Source of the DNA: DATARR01 sp036376245
GTDB lineage: Bacteria; Acidobacteriota; Thermoanaerobaculia; Multivoradales; UBA5704
DNA: 64,000 nt
Assembly (NCBI GenBank): GCA_036376245.1
Contig: DASVAS010000003.1
Location: 124,001 to 188,000 of the forward strand
Reading direction: 5' to 3'
Part shown: piece after piece, positions 24,599-33,323 of the stretch
How the letters are laid out: each line of letters opens with the position of its first letter
How positions within the stretch are numbered: the stretch's first letter is position 1
The notes under the pieces: generated by a model
Told to the model about the DNA's origin: nothing
What the model saw: the letters and a program-made list of their open reading frames with translations, nothing else
Databases searched by the model: none
Position numbers and translations under genes: made by a program

Positions 24599-27500
24599 AT
24601 GTGCAGAGCATCGCTAACCAAAAGAGCCTTCGTGCTCACCCTCGCCGCAGCCGCGCTGGCCGTGCTCGCTCCCGGACCGGCCGCGGCTGCGGACAGAAGC
24701 TCGGCGGGAGCCGGCAACTACGACGTGCGGGTGCAGGGAGGGCGGGACCTGGACGAGGTCCTCTCCGGGGGTTTCGGGGCACCGCTGAAGAGCGCGCCCA
24801 CCCGGACGGAGCTGGCCGCACAGATCAAGACCATGCGGCAGGCGCTCGAGAGCCTGCGGCAGGCCGCCCCCGGCGCCTCCGCCCGCTTTTCGCCCATCAC
24901 CGCGGCCCCGGAGATGGTGTCGGCCGACCGGGAACCGCTCTCCGCTCCGGCCTCCGGCCGCCCGGGGATCGACGTCGTGCGCGACTTCCTGCGCGCCAAT
25001 AAAGCCCTCTATGGGCTGACGGAGACCGAGATCGACGCCCTGCACTTCCTCGGCGAGAGCGTCAGCCCGAACAGCGGTCTGCGCATGGTGCGGGTGGAGC
25101 AGCGCGTCAACGGCCTGCCCGTGTTCCAGAGCGAGACGCGGTTCCTCCTCGACCGCGAGGGCCGGGTGTGGCGCTCGCTGGGCCTCCTGGTGCCGTCCGG
25201 CGCCACCGCCCCCGTGCCTCCCCGGCAGCCGAAGGTCTCCGCTCCCGAGGCCCTGGCGCGGGCCATGAGCTCCGTGGGGATCGAGCTCGGCGACAAACGG
25301 ATCGGCGACGACGTGAAGAGCGACCTCGTCTACGTCCCCGTGGCGCCCGGCCGCCTGGTGCCCGCCTGGCGGCAGGTCGCCTTCACGGCGGACGGCGACT
25401 GGTACACGCTGGTCGACGCGGCCACCGGCGTCGTCCTCTGGCGCAAGGAGGTCCGCGAGCACTTCTCGTCCCAGGATGCGCGTTTCAGCGTCTATGTCCA
25501 GGCCGACGGCGTCACCCCGGCGGACAGCCCGGCGCCGCAATCGCCTTCCACGGCGGTGCTGGGCGCCAGCACGCAGTTCCCCGAGATCTCCCGCACCACG
25601 GTGCGCATGCTCTCCGTCCAGGACCCCGTCGCCAGTCCCAACGGCTGGATTCCGGACGGCGGCACGACGACCACGGGCAACAACGTGGACGCCTGCATCG
25701 ACGACATCGTCACCCCCGCCGCGACCGAGCGGAACGTCTGCGACATCGGCGCCCTCGACAACAACGGCCGGCCGGTGGGCAACCCCGACGGCAGCGGCAG
25801 AAACCGCGACTTCCTCGGCGCCGCTCCCCGCGACTTCAGCTACTCGCCGGCCCCCCTCGGAGGCAACCCCGACGCCGGAGACAATCCCATGAACAGCGGC
25901 GTTTCTCTGCCTGTGCCCCCAGGCACTCCTCCGCCGATGCCCTCCGCCGCCCAGATCCGCTTCCGGCGCGGCTCCGTCACCCAGATCTTCTACGTCGCCA
26001 ACTGGTACCACGACCGGCTCTTCAATCTGGGCTTCGACGAGGCCGCGGGCAACTTCCAGACCACCAACTTCAGCGGCCTGGGCAGGGGCAACGACCCCAT
26101 CCGGGCCGACGTCCAGGACGGCGCGGGGGTGAACAACCCCAGCTTCTCGACGCCCCCGGACGGCGCTTCCGGCCGCCTGACCATGCACCTGTTCCCCTTC
26201 CCGGAACCGAACCGCGACAGCGCCCTCGACGCCGAGATCGCGATTCACGAGCTGACCCACGGCCTTTCCAACCGCCTGATCGGCAACGCCGCCGGCCTCA
26301 CCTGGAGCGTCGGCCGGGCCCTCGGGGAAGGCTGGAGCGATTTCTACGCCTTCGCCCTGCTCAACAACACCAACGCCGACGACCCTGACGGCCTCTACGC
26401 TTTCGGGGCCTATTCCCACTACCAGCGCAACATCCTCGACAACTACATCTACGGCACCCGCCGCTTCCCCTACACGACCGACAACACGATCAATCCCTTG
26501 ACCTGGGCGGACGTCGACGACGTGACGGCGGACGTCTCCGGCGGCATCCCCCCCAACCGGCCGAATCAGTCGATCAACGGCGGCCTCAATGCCCTCAACG
26601 CCGGCGAGGTCTGGGCCCTGTCGCTGTGGGAGGTGAGGAGCCGCATCATCGCCGATCCGGCCGGCGCCAACGGCGACGTGCCCACCGGCAACCAGACCAT
26701 GCTGCAGCTCGTCACCGACGCGCTCAAGATGACCCCGGCGAACCCCAGCTTCGTCGATGCCCGCGACGCCCTCATCCTGGCGGACTGCGCCACCAACGCC
26801 TGCGCCAACGAGCGCTCGATCTGGGAGGGCTTCGCCGACCGCGGCCTCGGCTACGGCGCCGTCGCTCCCCTGGGACACGCCGGCTTCGCCAACGTCGGCC
26901 ACGTCGGAATCGGCGAATCGTTCGCCCTTCCCCGTCTCGACGTCGCCGCCACCGCCGTCGAAGACATCAAGGGCAACCGCAACGGCGCGATCGAGCCCGG
27001 CGAGACCATCCGGCTCACCGTCCAATTGACCAACCCCTGGCGCAACCCCGCCTTCGCCGTGGAGAAAGCCCAGGCCACCCTGACCTCCTCGACGCCGGGA
27101 GTGACGGTCCTCAACCACGTCGCCAACTACCGCACCAAACACGGCCAGGACCTCGCTCCCAACAACGGGTTCCAGTTCAAGCTCGCGCCCGGCGCCGCTT
27201 GCGGCCAGTCCTTGAAGTTCACCCTCACCGTCGAAAGCTCACTCGGCGTCACCACGACGGATTTCACCCTGCGCGTGGGAACTCGCGCGGGCACCGGCGC
27301 GCCGGTGACCCTCACCAGGACCCTGTCCCCGGGCCTGCCCATCCCCGACGGCGACCTGCGCGGCGTCACCGACACTCTGACGGTCGCGAACGATCTCGAG
27401 ATCGCCGACATCAACTTCCGGGTGGACAACCTCCAGCACCCCTTCACCGGCGACATCACCCTGCTGCTGAAGGCACCCAACGGCTACGGCGCCGACCTGA

Positions 27501-27841
27501 TCTGGCAGCGCGAGGCCGGCGTGCTGGGCGGCGGCGCCGGCGCCGACTTCATCAACACGGTGATCGACGACGAGTCCACGAACGACCTCAACCTGTCCGA
27601 GGAGACCGACGCGCCGTTCACCGGCTCCTGGGCGCCGGCTTTCAACTCGAGCGTCTGGATACTGTTCGGCAATCCGGCCATCTTCCCCGATCCCGTTGGC
27701 CAGCTCTCCCGGATGGACGGCTTGGGTACCCGGGGCACCTGGAAGGTTCTGGCGGCCGACGTCTTCGGTGGCGAAACCGGCACGCTCAACGCCTGGTCGA
27801 TCATCGTGACTCCGACGGCGTTCGCCTGCGCGGCGCCCTGA
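24599..27841 (+). CDS. Secreted M36 (fungalysin-like) metallopeptidase with C-terminal P domain
   Basis: A 1080-residue secreted zinc protease. Signal peptide at 1-31, a fungalysin propeptide (about 60-300), then the catalytic domain with HELTHG at 550-555 (zinc ligands and Glu) and the downstream Glu ligand in GEGWSDFYAFAL about 25-30 residues on. Residues about 780-900 form a CARDB/Ig-like segment and about 915-1080 a proprotein-convertase P domain (HPFTGDITLLLKAPNG, GTWKVLAADVFGG). GAGGAG precedes the ATG. The two small Cys-rich proteins just downstream might be functionally linked. Confidence 0.9.
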   Translation: MCRASLTKRAFVLTLAAAALAVLAPGPAAAADRSSAGAGNYDVRVQGGRDLDEVLSGGFGAPLKSAPTRTELAAQIKTMRQALESLRQAAPGASARFSPITAAPEMVSADREPLSAPASGRPGIDVVRDFLRANKALYGLTETEIDALHFLGESVSPNSGLRMVRVEQRVNGLPVFQSETRFLLDREGRVWRSLGLLVPSGATAPVPPRQPKVSAPEALARAMSSVGIELGDKRIGDDVKSDLVYVPVAPGRLVPAWRQVAFTADGDWYTLVDAATGVVLWRKEVREHFSSQDARFSVYVQADGVTPADSPAPQSPSTAVLGASTQFPEISRTTVRMLSVQDPVASPNGWIPDGGTTTTGNNVDACIDDIVTPAATERNVCDIGALDNNGRPVGNPDGSGRNRDFLGAAPRDFSYSPAPLGGNPDAGDNPMNSGVSLPVPPGTPPPMPSAAQIRFRRGSVTQIFYVANWYHDRLFNLGFDEAAGNFQTTNFSGLGRGNDPIRADVQDGAGVNNPSFSTPPDGASGRLTMHLFPFPEPNRDSALDAEIAIHELTHGLSNRLIGNAAGLTWSVGRALGEGWSDFYAFALLNNTNADDPDGLYAFGAYSHYQRNILDNYIYGTRRFPYTTDNTINPLTWADVDDVTADVSGGIPPNRPNQSINGGLNALNAGEVWALSLWEVRSRIIADPAGANGDVPTGNQTMLQLVTDALKMTPANPSFVDARDALILADCATNACANERSIWEGFADRGLGYGAVAPLGHAGFANVGHVGIGESFALPRLDVAATAVEDIKGNRNGAIEPGETIRLTVQLTNPWRNPAFAVEKAQATLTSSTPGVTVLNHVANYRTKHGQDLAPNNGFQFKLAPGAACGQSLKFTLTVESSLGVTTTDFTLRVGTRAGTGAPVTLTRTLSPGLPIPDGDLRGVTDTLTVANDLEIADINFRVDNLQHPFTGDITLLLKAPNGYGADLIWQREAGVLGGGAGADFINTVIDDESTNDLNLSEETDAPFTGSWAPAFNSSVWILFGNPAIFPDPVGQLSRMDGLGTRGTWKVLAADVFGGETGTLNAWSIIVTPTAFACAAP

Positions 27842-27920
27842 ACCACGGGCTTCAGGCTCGCTTTAGCCTTTGCCAAGCACCGTGTTAAATGTACGAAGCA
27901 TTCTTGGAAAGGAGCTTAGA

Positions 27921-28262
27921 ATGAAGAGAACAGCACTTTTAGGTGCTCTACTCGTCGCCGTGATCGCCGGCAGCCTGGCGTTCTCGACGCCGAAGCCTCT
28001 CCACGCCCTCTTATGCTGCGACGGCGCTGTCTACTCCACCTCGCAGTGGTGGGCCAGTGCTCCCACCTGCGCCGAGGCGCAGGCGGCCTTCCGAGCCCTG
28101 GCGCTGCCCGAGGCCCAGGCTGACTGCGGCGGCGCCACCCAGGTCTGTGCGTTCACCATTCCTCCCTGTGAAGACTGGTACTACATGGACCCGGTGAATC
28201 GGTGGAAGATCGACGGCACGGCTGGCTACGGCTGCAAGTATCAGTGCACGATCAACCCGTAA
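27921..28262 (+). CDS. Small secreted Cys-rich protein, copy 1
   Basis: A 113-residue protein with a signal peptide (TALLGALLVAVIAGSLAFST). The mature part has eight Cys, including a CC pair right after the signal, and the shared core VCAFTIPPCEDW and GCKYQC. No family is recognised. AAAGGAG lies 7 nt before the ATG. Its paralogue at 28492 has the same Cys pattern and a similar upstream region, so the pair arose by tandem duplication including the promoter. A disulphide-stabilised extracellular role is inferred. Confidence 0.7.
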   Translation: MKRTALLGALLVAVIAGSLAFSTPKPLHALLCCDGAVYSTSQWWASAPTCAEAQAAFRALALPEAQADCGGATQVCAFTIPPCEDWYYMDPVNRWKIDGTAGYGCKYQCTINP

Positions 28263-28296
28263 ATCCACGGTAAACCCGTCCAAGCTCCCCGGGGAC

Positions 28297-28319
28297 CCTG
28301 CCGCCTGAGAGGCGGCAGG
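28297..28319 (+). terminator. Hairpin terminator after copy 1
   Basis: CCTGCCGCCT, GAG, AGGCGGCAGG is a perfect 10-bp stem with a 3-nt loop, 35 nt after the stop of the first Cys-rich gene. Confidence 0.6.
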
Positions 28320-28491
28320 CGTCCTCGGGCGCCCTGCAGCCTCCCCCCGCTCGATCGCGTCGTTCTTCGGATGACACTTCCTGGACCTGGCAGCCGGCAT
28401 CTTCGGCGCCAAGGCCGGCCGGAGGCTCGCTTCAGCCTTCGGGAAGCACCTACATTAATGCATGCAGATATGCTCAGAAAGGAGTAAGAGA

Positions 28492-28845
28492 ATGAAGAGA
28501 ACAGTTCTGTTAGGTACCCTCCTGGTGGCCGTGTTCGCCTGTACCATGGCGTTCTCGACTGCGAAGCCCGCCCACGCCATCCTGTGCTGCGAGACCGGCT
28601 ACCAGACTGCGCAGTACTGGGCCAGCGGGCCCACCTGTGCCGATGCGCAGGCGGCCTATCGAGCCCTGGCGCGGCCGGAGGCCAACAGTACCTGCGGCAG
28701 CTCCACCAATGTTTGCGCTTTCACCATTCCTCCCTGCGAAGACTGGTCGTCCGTGGACCCGGTGAACCCGTACAAGCTCGACGGCGTCACGAACTTTGGC
28801 TGCAAGTACCAGTGCTCGATTGATCCGTATCAGCAGGTCCCGTAG
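28492..28845 (+). CDS. Small secreted Cys-rich protein, copy 2
   Basis: A 117-residue paralogue of the preceding protein: signal peptide (TVLLGTLLVAVFACTMAFST), CC pair, then the same spacing of six further Cys and the conserved VCAFTIPPCEDW and FGCKYQC. AAAGGAG precedes the ATG. Divergence is concentrated in the region after PPCEDW (WYYMDPVNRW versus SSVDPVNPY), which may be the functional surface. Function unknown. Confidence 0.7.
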   Translation: MKRTVLLGTLLVAVFACTMAFSTAKPAHAILCCETGYQTAQYWASGPTCADAQAAYRALARPEANSTCGSSTNVCAFTIPPCEDWSSVDPVNPYKLDGVTNFGCKYQCSIDPYQQVP

Positions 28846-28860
28846 AGCAGAGAAACCCCT

Positions 28861-28891
28861 GGACGCCCGCTTCGTTGAGCAGCGGGCGTCC
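28861..28891. terminator. Hairpin terminator after copy 2
   Basis: GGACGCCCGCT and AGCGGGCGTCC pair perfectly over 11 bp around a 9-nt loop, 15 nt downstream of the stop and ahead of the convergent SEC-C gene. Confidence 0.65.
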
Positions 28892-28943
28892 CCCTGCCGG
28901 CCAATCACTACAAGATAAATCCAGAAAAGACCGACGGCGCCGG

Positions 28944-29225
28944 TCAGCGCTTGCCACCCGGCTCGGCCGCCCGCTCCAGGCGCTGCTTGGCCTTGCCGGA
29001 CTTGCCGCCGGACGGCGGCACGATACCGGCCTTGCGCGCCTGGGCGGCGGCGGCCTGGGCGGCGAAGCGGGCCTCCACCCGCTTGCTCTCGTCACTCTTC
29101 AGGTGGCATTTCTTGTACTTCTTCCCGCTCCCGCACCAGCAGAGATCGTTACGGCCGACCTCCACGGACTCAGGCTGCGCGGAGGCGGAGGCGAACAACT
29201 TGCGGAACCAGCTTGCAATCGACAC
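28944..29225 (-). CDS. SEC-C motif zinc-binding protein
   Basis: A 93-residue protein with a SEC-C zinc motif at about 24-41: GRNDLCWCGSGKKYKKCH, the CxC...CH signature found at the end of SecA and in many small proteins. The N-terminal helix and the Ala/Arg-rich C-terminal half show no other domain. Such proteins are often small adaptors; the partner here is not apparent. Confidence 0.75.
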   Translation of the reverse strand: MSIASWFRKLFASASAQPESVEVGRNDLCWCGSGKKYKKCHLKSDESKRVEARFAAQAAAAQARKAGIVPPSGGKSGKAKQRLERAAEPGGKR

Positions 29226-29271
29226 GACAGTCTCCAGGATTGAGTTTGTTCGGACTGGAAAGTAGCCTGTG

Positions 29272-29871
29272 CTACCGGCCTTCCACCTTCAACAGATCGA
29301 CGACGCTCCGGACGCCCGAGGTCTCCCGGGCCGCCCGCAGGGCCAGCGACTTGCGCTCCGGGTCCGGGAGCGTGCCGCGCAGGCTGACGACGCCGTCGGT
29401 GGACTCCACTTCCAGGTCGAGCGCGTAGCGGCCGATCTCTCCCAACAGTTTGCTGCCCACCCGCATTTCGAGGATGGCGTCCCCCACCTCGTGCTCGGCC
29501 GTGCCGACGGCCCGGGCGACGGGGGTGCCGGCCGCTCCCTCCTCGCGGGAGGCGATGGCGTTGTCCACCCCCTGGACTCCGGGGACGGCGCGGGCGACCT
29601 CCTCGGCCAGCTCCTGCGTGGAGCGCTTCTCGACGGCGCCGCTCAGCCGGACGCGGCCGCCGAGGGCGTCGACCTTGACGTCGATGCCGTCGCTCCCGAG
29701 CTTCTCCAGGAGGGCCAGACGGACCTCGGCCTCCAGCCGGGCGTCGGACACGTCCTGCTCACGGACCGCCTCGTTCCCCGCCTGCGAACGGGATGTCGGG
29801 ACGGTCGAGGCGCAGGCGCCGGCGAGAACGGCAGCCGACAGCATGGGGGCCAAAAGAGCGTTCTTCTTCAT
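29272..29871 (-). CDS. BON-domain lipoprotein
   Basis: A 199-residue predicted lipoprotein with lipobox LAGAC near residue 20. Two BON domains follow: about 45-110 (LEAEVRLALLEKL...VKVDALGGRVRLSGAVEK) and about 125-195 (VGDAILEMRVGSKLL...VVSLRGTLPD), the OsmY-type phospholipid-associated fold of envelope proteins. ATG at 29871 is chosen for the lipoprotein signal; a GTG at 29889 is possible. No good Shine-Dalgarno is seen. Likely envelope maintenance. Confidence 0.75.
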   Translation of the reverse strand: MKKNALLAPMLSAAVLAGACASTVPTSRSQAGNEAVREQDVSDARLEAEVRLALLEKLGSDGIDVKVDALGGRVRLSGAVEKRSTQELAEEVARAVPGVQGVDNAIASREEGAAGTPVARAVGTAEHEVGDAILEMRVGSKLLGEIGRYALDLEVESTDGVVSLRGTLPDPERKSLALRAARETSGVRSVVDLLKVEGR

Positions 29872-29910
29872 ACGAGAAAAGGGTAGCACGAGCCCGGGCG
29901 CCCGCCGCCT

Positions 29911-31221
29911 TCACGTCCCCGGCAGCCAGCACACCACCGCCGTCCCGCCGCCCTCGCGGCGCTCGATGCGCAGGCGGCCGCCGTGGGCTTCCACGATCTC
30001 GCGGCAGAGCGGCAATCCGAGGCCAGATCCTCCGGCCTTGGAGGTGTAGAACGGCAGCAGCGCCTTGCGCATGGCCTCTTCGCTCAAGCCCGTGCCGCGG
30101 TCCAGCACCCGGAAGCGGACTCCCCCTTCGCCGGTCGGCTCGACGGCGAGCCTGACCTCGTCCGGCGGGCTCCCGGATTCGTGCGCGTTCTTGAGCAGGT
30201 TGATCAGGGCCTGCTGCATCTGCCCGGGATCGAAGTGTCCGGGCGCGCTGGGCGGCTCCCCCTCCAGCTCGAACGGTGTCACCTGCCGCAGCTCGGTGAG
30301 AAAACCTTCCCATTCCACCATCCGCGGATTCGGCTGCGGCAGCCGGGCGAAGCGGGCGTAGCCCTCCAGGAACTCCTTGAGATGCGTGGCGCGCTCCTCG
30401 ATGACGTCCAGGGCCGAGTCCAGGCGGTCGGCGTGCTCGGGCTGGCGGACGATCAGGCGCACGGAGCGGGCCAGGGAGGCGATCGGCGCCAGCGAGTTGT
30501 TGAGCTCGTGCGACAGGGTGCGGATCGCCCGTTTCCAGACGTCCACTTCCTGCCGCCGCAGCTCGGGCGTCAGGCGTTTGATCAGCGCCAGGTCGTGGCG
30601 CTGGCCGTTCAGCTCGAAGGCGCGGCGGGACACGTGGAAGACCTCCTCCTCTCCCCCCTGGTCCTGCGAGAAGAGGGCGTCCCGCCCGCCGCCGAGGGCC
30701 TCCCGCAAGGCTTCCGGGCACTGCGCGAGGATAGCCCCGAAGACCTGGCCTTCCAGCCGGCGGCGGGAGAAGAACAGCTCGCGGGCGGCGCGGTTGGCGA
30801 AGACGATACGGTCCCGGGCGTTGGTGAGGATGATCGCCATGGGCGTCGCCTCGAAGACCGTCTCCAGCATCATCTCGCGCTGGATCAGCCCCTGCCGCTC
30901 TTCCCGCAGCACGTCCCCTACGGAGTTGTAGAGATCCACCAGCTCGCCCAGCTCGTCCTTGCGGTCGACCGCGAGGTTGAGGCTGAAGTCGTGGTCGCGG
31001 AAGCCCTGGACGCCGTCGCGCACGGCCTGGAGCACCCGCGAGGCGGGGTTGAGGACCTGGTCGAGGAGCCACCAGCCCACGGGCAGGCCGAAGACGAAGG
31101 CGAGCAGGACGGCCCAGGGGGAGGGAACGTAGTAGACCGCGGCCGCGGCGAGCAGGGTGATCAGGAGGAGGGCCGCGAGGAAGGCGAGGCGGATGCGGGC
31201 GGCGAAGCGGACGGGCTTCAT
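29911..31221 (-). CDS. Membrane sensor histidine kinase, NtrY/NtrB-like
   Basis: A 436-residue kinase with two N-terminal TM helices (about 10-30 and 35-55), a HAMP-like linker (about 55-110), a PAS domain (about 115-200), a dimerisation/phosphoacceptor helix with His238 in TLSHELNNSLAPIASL and a HATPase domain with N box NLLKNAHE, DRGTGLS and GGSGLGLPL. It partners the sigma-54 regulator upstream, to which it is coupled by an ATGA overlap. The short extracytoplasmic part suggests a membrane or cytosolic signal. Likely regulates the exporter cluster at 33-38 kb. Confidence 0.85.
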   Translation of the reverse strand: MKPVRFAARIRLAFLAALLLITLLAAAAVYYVPSPWAVLLAFVFGLPVGWWLLDQVLNPASRVLQAVRDGVQGFRDHDFSLNLAVDRKDELGELVDLYNSVGDVLREERQGLIQREMMLETVFEATPMAIILTNARDRIVFANRAARELFFSRRRLEGQVFGAILAQCPEALREALGGGRDALFSQDQGGEEEVFHVSRRAFELNGQRHDLALIKRLTPELRRQEVDVWKRAIRTLSHELNNSLAPIASLARSVRLIVRQPEHADRLDSALDVIEERATHLKEFLEGYARFARLPQPNPRMVEWEGFLTELRQVTPFELEGEPPSAPGHFDPGQMQQALINLLKNAHESGSPPDEVRLAVEPTGEGGVRFRVLDRGTGLSEEAMRKALLPFYTSKAGGSGLGLPLCREIVEAHGGRLRIERREGGGTAVVCWLPGT

Positions 31222-32627
31222 CCCCGCAACCGCCGCTCGACCGTCAGGCCGTGCTTCTCCATCTTGCGATACAGGGCCTGGCGGGAAAGGCCCAGGATCT
31301 CGGCGGCCTTGGCGACCACGCCGCCGGCGTCGGAGAGGGCGCGTTCGAGGCGGACCCGCTCGGCCAGGCTGACCTCGTCGGTCTCCTCCGCCGAGAGCGG
31401 GGTGATGGCGGGCACCGGGCCGCTGCCGAGCCCCAGGTCCTCGGGCCGGATGGTGTCGCCGGAGGCCACCAGCACGGCCCGCCGCAGGGTGTTCTCCAGC
31501 TCCCGCACGTTCCCCGGCCAGGGATAGCGCACCAGGGCCTCCCGCGCCGCCGGGTCCAGCCGCCAGACGGCGCCGGTGGGCGCGGGCGAGAGGTCGCGCA
31601 GGAAGCGCTCCGCCAGGGGAAGCACGTCCTCCGGTCGCTCGCCCAGAGGCGGCACGGCCAGCTCGATGACGTTGAGGCGGTAGAAGAGGTCCTCCCGGAA
31701 CCGTCCGGCGGCGATCTCCCGCCGCAGGTCGGCGTTGGTGGCGCAGATCAGCCGCACGTCCACCCGCCGCGTCTCGCTGCTGCCCAGGCGCTCGAACTGG
31801 CCGCTCTGGAGGACGCGCAGGAGCTTGGCCTGGCCCGAGGCCGAGAGGTTGCCGATCTCGTCGAGGAAGAGGGTGCCTTCGTGCGCCGCCTCGAAGCGGC
31901 CGACCCGCCTCCGGGTGGCGCCGGTGAAGGCCCCCGCCTCGGCGCCGAAGAGCTCGCTGACCAGCAGCTCGTCCGGCAGGGCTCCGGCGTTGACGCGCAC
32001 GAAGGGCTTCTCCTTGCGCCGCGAGTTGGCCTGGACGATCTCCGCCAGCTTCTCCTTGCCGGCGCCCGAAGGGCCGGTGATGAGCACCGGCACGTCTCCC
32101 CGGGCCACCTGGAGGGCGAGGGTGACCACGGCGTGCATCTTCTCGCTGGCCCAGACGGCGCCGCAGAGGTCGTGCCGCTCGGCGAGGTCCTCCCAGCTCC
32201 GCCGCGCCCGGCCGCGCAGGCGGGCGTTCTCGAGTTGCAGCTCGCGCAGGCGCAGGAGGTTGCGCACCGAGGCCAGGAGCTTCTCGTCGTCCCAGGGCTT
32301 GGCCAGGTAGTCGCTCGCCCCTTCCTTGACGAGCTGGACGGCGGTCTCGAGCGAGGTCCAGGCGGTGAGGAGGAGGACGGGCAGGCCCGGGTCCCGCCGC
32401 TTGACCTCGCGGAACAGGGCGATCCCCTCCTCGCCCGAGGTCGCCTCGGGGCTGAAGTTCATGTCCTGCACGACCACGCCGATCTCCTGCGCCGTGTCGG
32501 CGTCCAGACGCGCCAGGGCTTCCCCCGGCGAACGGGAGAGGGCGCAGGGCGTTCCCCGGATCTCGAACAGGACCTGGAGGGCGGTGGCGACGGCGGGCTG
32601 ATCTTCGACGATGAGGACCTTGAGCAT
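31218..32627 (-). CDS. Sigma-54-dependent response regulator (NtrC family)
   Basis: A 469-residue activator. Receiver domain at 1-125 with phosphoacceptor Asp55 (VVVQDMNFSP); AAA+ domain with Walker A GPSGAGKE, the sigma-54 contact loop GAFTGA, Walker B TLFLDEIG and WPGNVRELE; Fis-type helix-turn-helix at the C-terminus (AKAAEILGLSRQALYRKMEK). GGGGGAG precedes the ATG at 32627. Coupled to the kinase gene downstream. The -24/-12 promoter and three palindromes upstream of the adaptor gene at 37.9 kb are its most likely target. Confidence 0.9.
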   Translation of the reverse strand: MLKVLIVEDQPAVATALQVLFEIRGTPCALSRSPGEALARLDADTAQEIGVVVQDMNFSPEATSGEEGIALFREVKRRDPGLPVLLLTAWTSLETAVQLVKEGASDYLAKPWDDEKLLASVRNLLRLRELQLENARLRGRARRSWEDLAERHDLCGAVWASEKMHAVVTLALQVARGDVPVLITGPSGAGKEKLAEIVQANSRRKEKPFVRVNAGALPDELLVSELFGAEAGAFTGATRRRVGRFEAAHEGTLFLDEIGNLSASGQAKLLRVLQSGQFERLGSSETRRVDVRLICATNADLRREIAAGRFREDLFYRLNVIELAVPPLGERPEDVLPLAERFLRDLSPAPTGAVWRLDPAAREALVRYPWPGNVRELENTLRRAVLVASGDTIRPEDLGLGSGPVPAITPLSAEETDEVSLAERVRLERALSDAGGVVAKAAEILGLSRQALYRKMEKHGLTVERRLRG

Positions 32628-32739
32628 GGGCGCTCCCCCGGCAGGATAACAGGTCCGGGTGTCCCTCCAGGAGATCCCGGGGGCACCCTGCTTTAGAGGT
32701 TCAGAAGGTCTCTGGATCTCCGCCATGGAGGTGTGTGGA

Positions 32740-32955
32740 ATGCGTAAGAGGATGTTGTTCCTGGCCCTGTCCCTGACCGCTCTCGCGGGCGCGCTCGCGG
32801 CTCCCGCAGCCAAAGCGGGCGGTACCTACAGTTGCCCCCGGTGCACGTACTACGCGGACGGCTCCAAGTGCTGCGTCTCGTGCGTCTGCCAGAACGGAAT
32901 CCCCATCGCCTGCACCAACAACTACTGTCCGCCGGCCGGCGGCGGCGACTTCTAG
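32740..32955 (+). CDS. Small secreted Cys-rich peptide A
   Basis: A 71-residue protein with a signal peptide (RMLFLALSLTALAGALAAPA) and a mature peptide of about 45 residues with eight Cys in the pattern CX2CX8CCX2CXCX7CX4C. GGAGG lies about 12 nt upstream of the ATG at 32740. It is transcribed divergently from the response regulator and is followed 11 nt later by peptide B with the same Cys framework. No known family is recognised. Zinc-binding or multi-disulphide folding are both possible. Confidence 0.65.
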   Translation: MRKRMLFLALSLTALAGALAAPAAKAGGTYSCPRCTYYADGSKCCVSCVCQNGIPIACTNNYCPPAGGGDF

Positions 32956-32966
32956 AAAGGAATCCA

Positions 32967-33176
32967 ATGCGCAAGAAGATGTTGCTCCTCACCCTGGCCC
33001 TCGGCGCCCTCGCGGCCTCGCTCCAGGCTCCCCGGGCAGAGGCGGACGGCGGCTATCCCTGCGTCCAGTGCACCACGCTGTCCAGCGGCGCCCAATGCTG
33101 CATCACCTGCTGGTGCGAGACCGTGGGCCGGTTCCAGATCACGACGTGCCCCGCGATCGGATGCGCTGAGATCTAA
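32967..33176 (+). CDS. Small secreted Cys-rich peptide B
   Basis: A 69-residue paralogue of peptide A: signal peptide (MLLLTLALGALAASLQAPRA) and eight Cys as CX2CX8CCX2CXCX10CX4C (around YPCVQC, QCCITCWC). GAAAGGAA lies upstream of the ATG. With peptide A it forms a bicistronic unit between the two-component genes and the exporter, which hints at a shared job such as a secreted factor sensed or exported by the neighbouring systems (inference). Confidence 0.65.
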   Translation: MRKKMLLLTLALGALAASLQAPRAEADGGYPCVQCTTLSSGAQCCITCWCETVGRFQITTCPAIGCAEI

Positions 33177-33192
33177 ACCAGACGATTTTCGC

Positions 33193-33312
33193 TCTCCCGA
33201 CCCTCCTCTCCCAACCCCCTTCCGCCGCCGGAAGGGGAAGGGGGATGAGGATGTGGGAATGGCTCCTTCCTCTCCCGGACCTCGGAAAGAGGCTGGGAGA
33301 GGAGGGCCGGGA
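33193..33312. repeat. MITE-like repeat, short variant
   Basis: CTCCCGACCCTCCTCTCCCAACC is mirrored by GGCTGGGAGAGGAGGGCCGGGAG with two mismatches; it fills the gap between peptide B and the convergent permease gene. Confidence 0.6.
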
Positions 33313-33323
33313 GGCGGATCTCC

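Noticed and set aside
24614..27142. 842-codon minus-strand frame
   Set aside because: Antisense to the M36 peptidase with its HELTHG motif.
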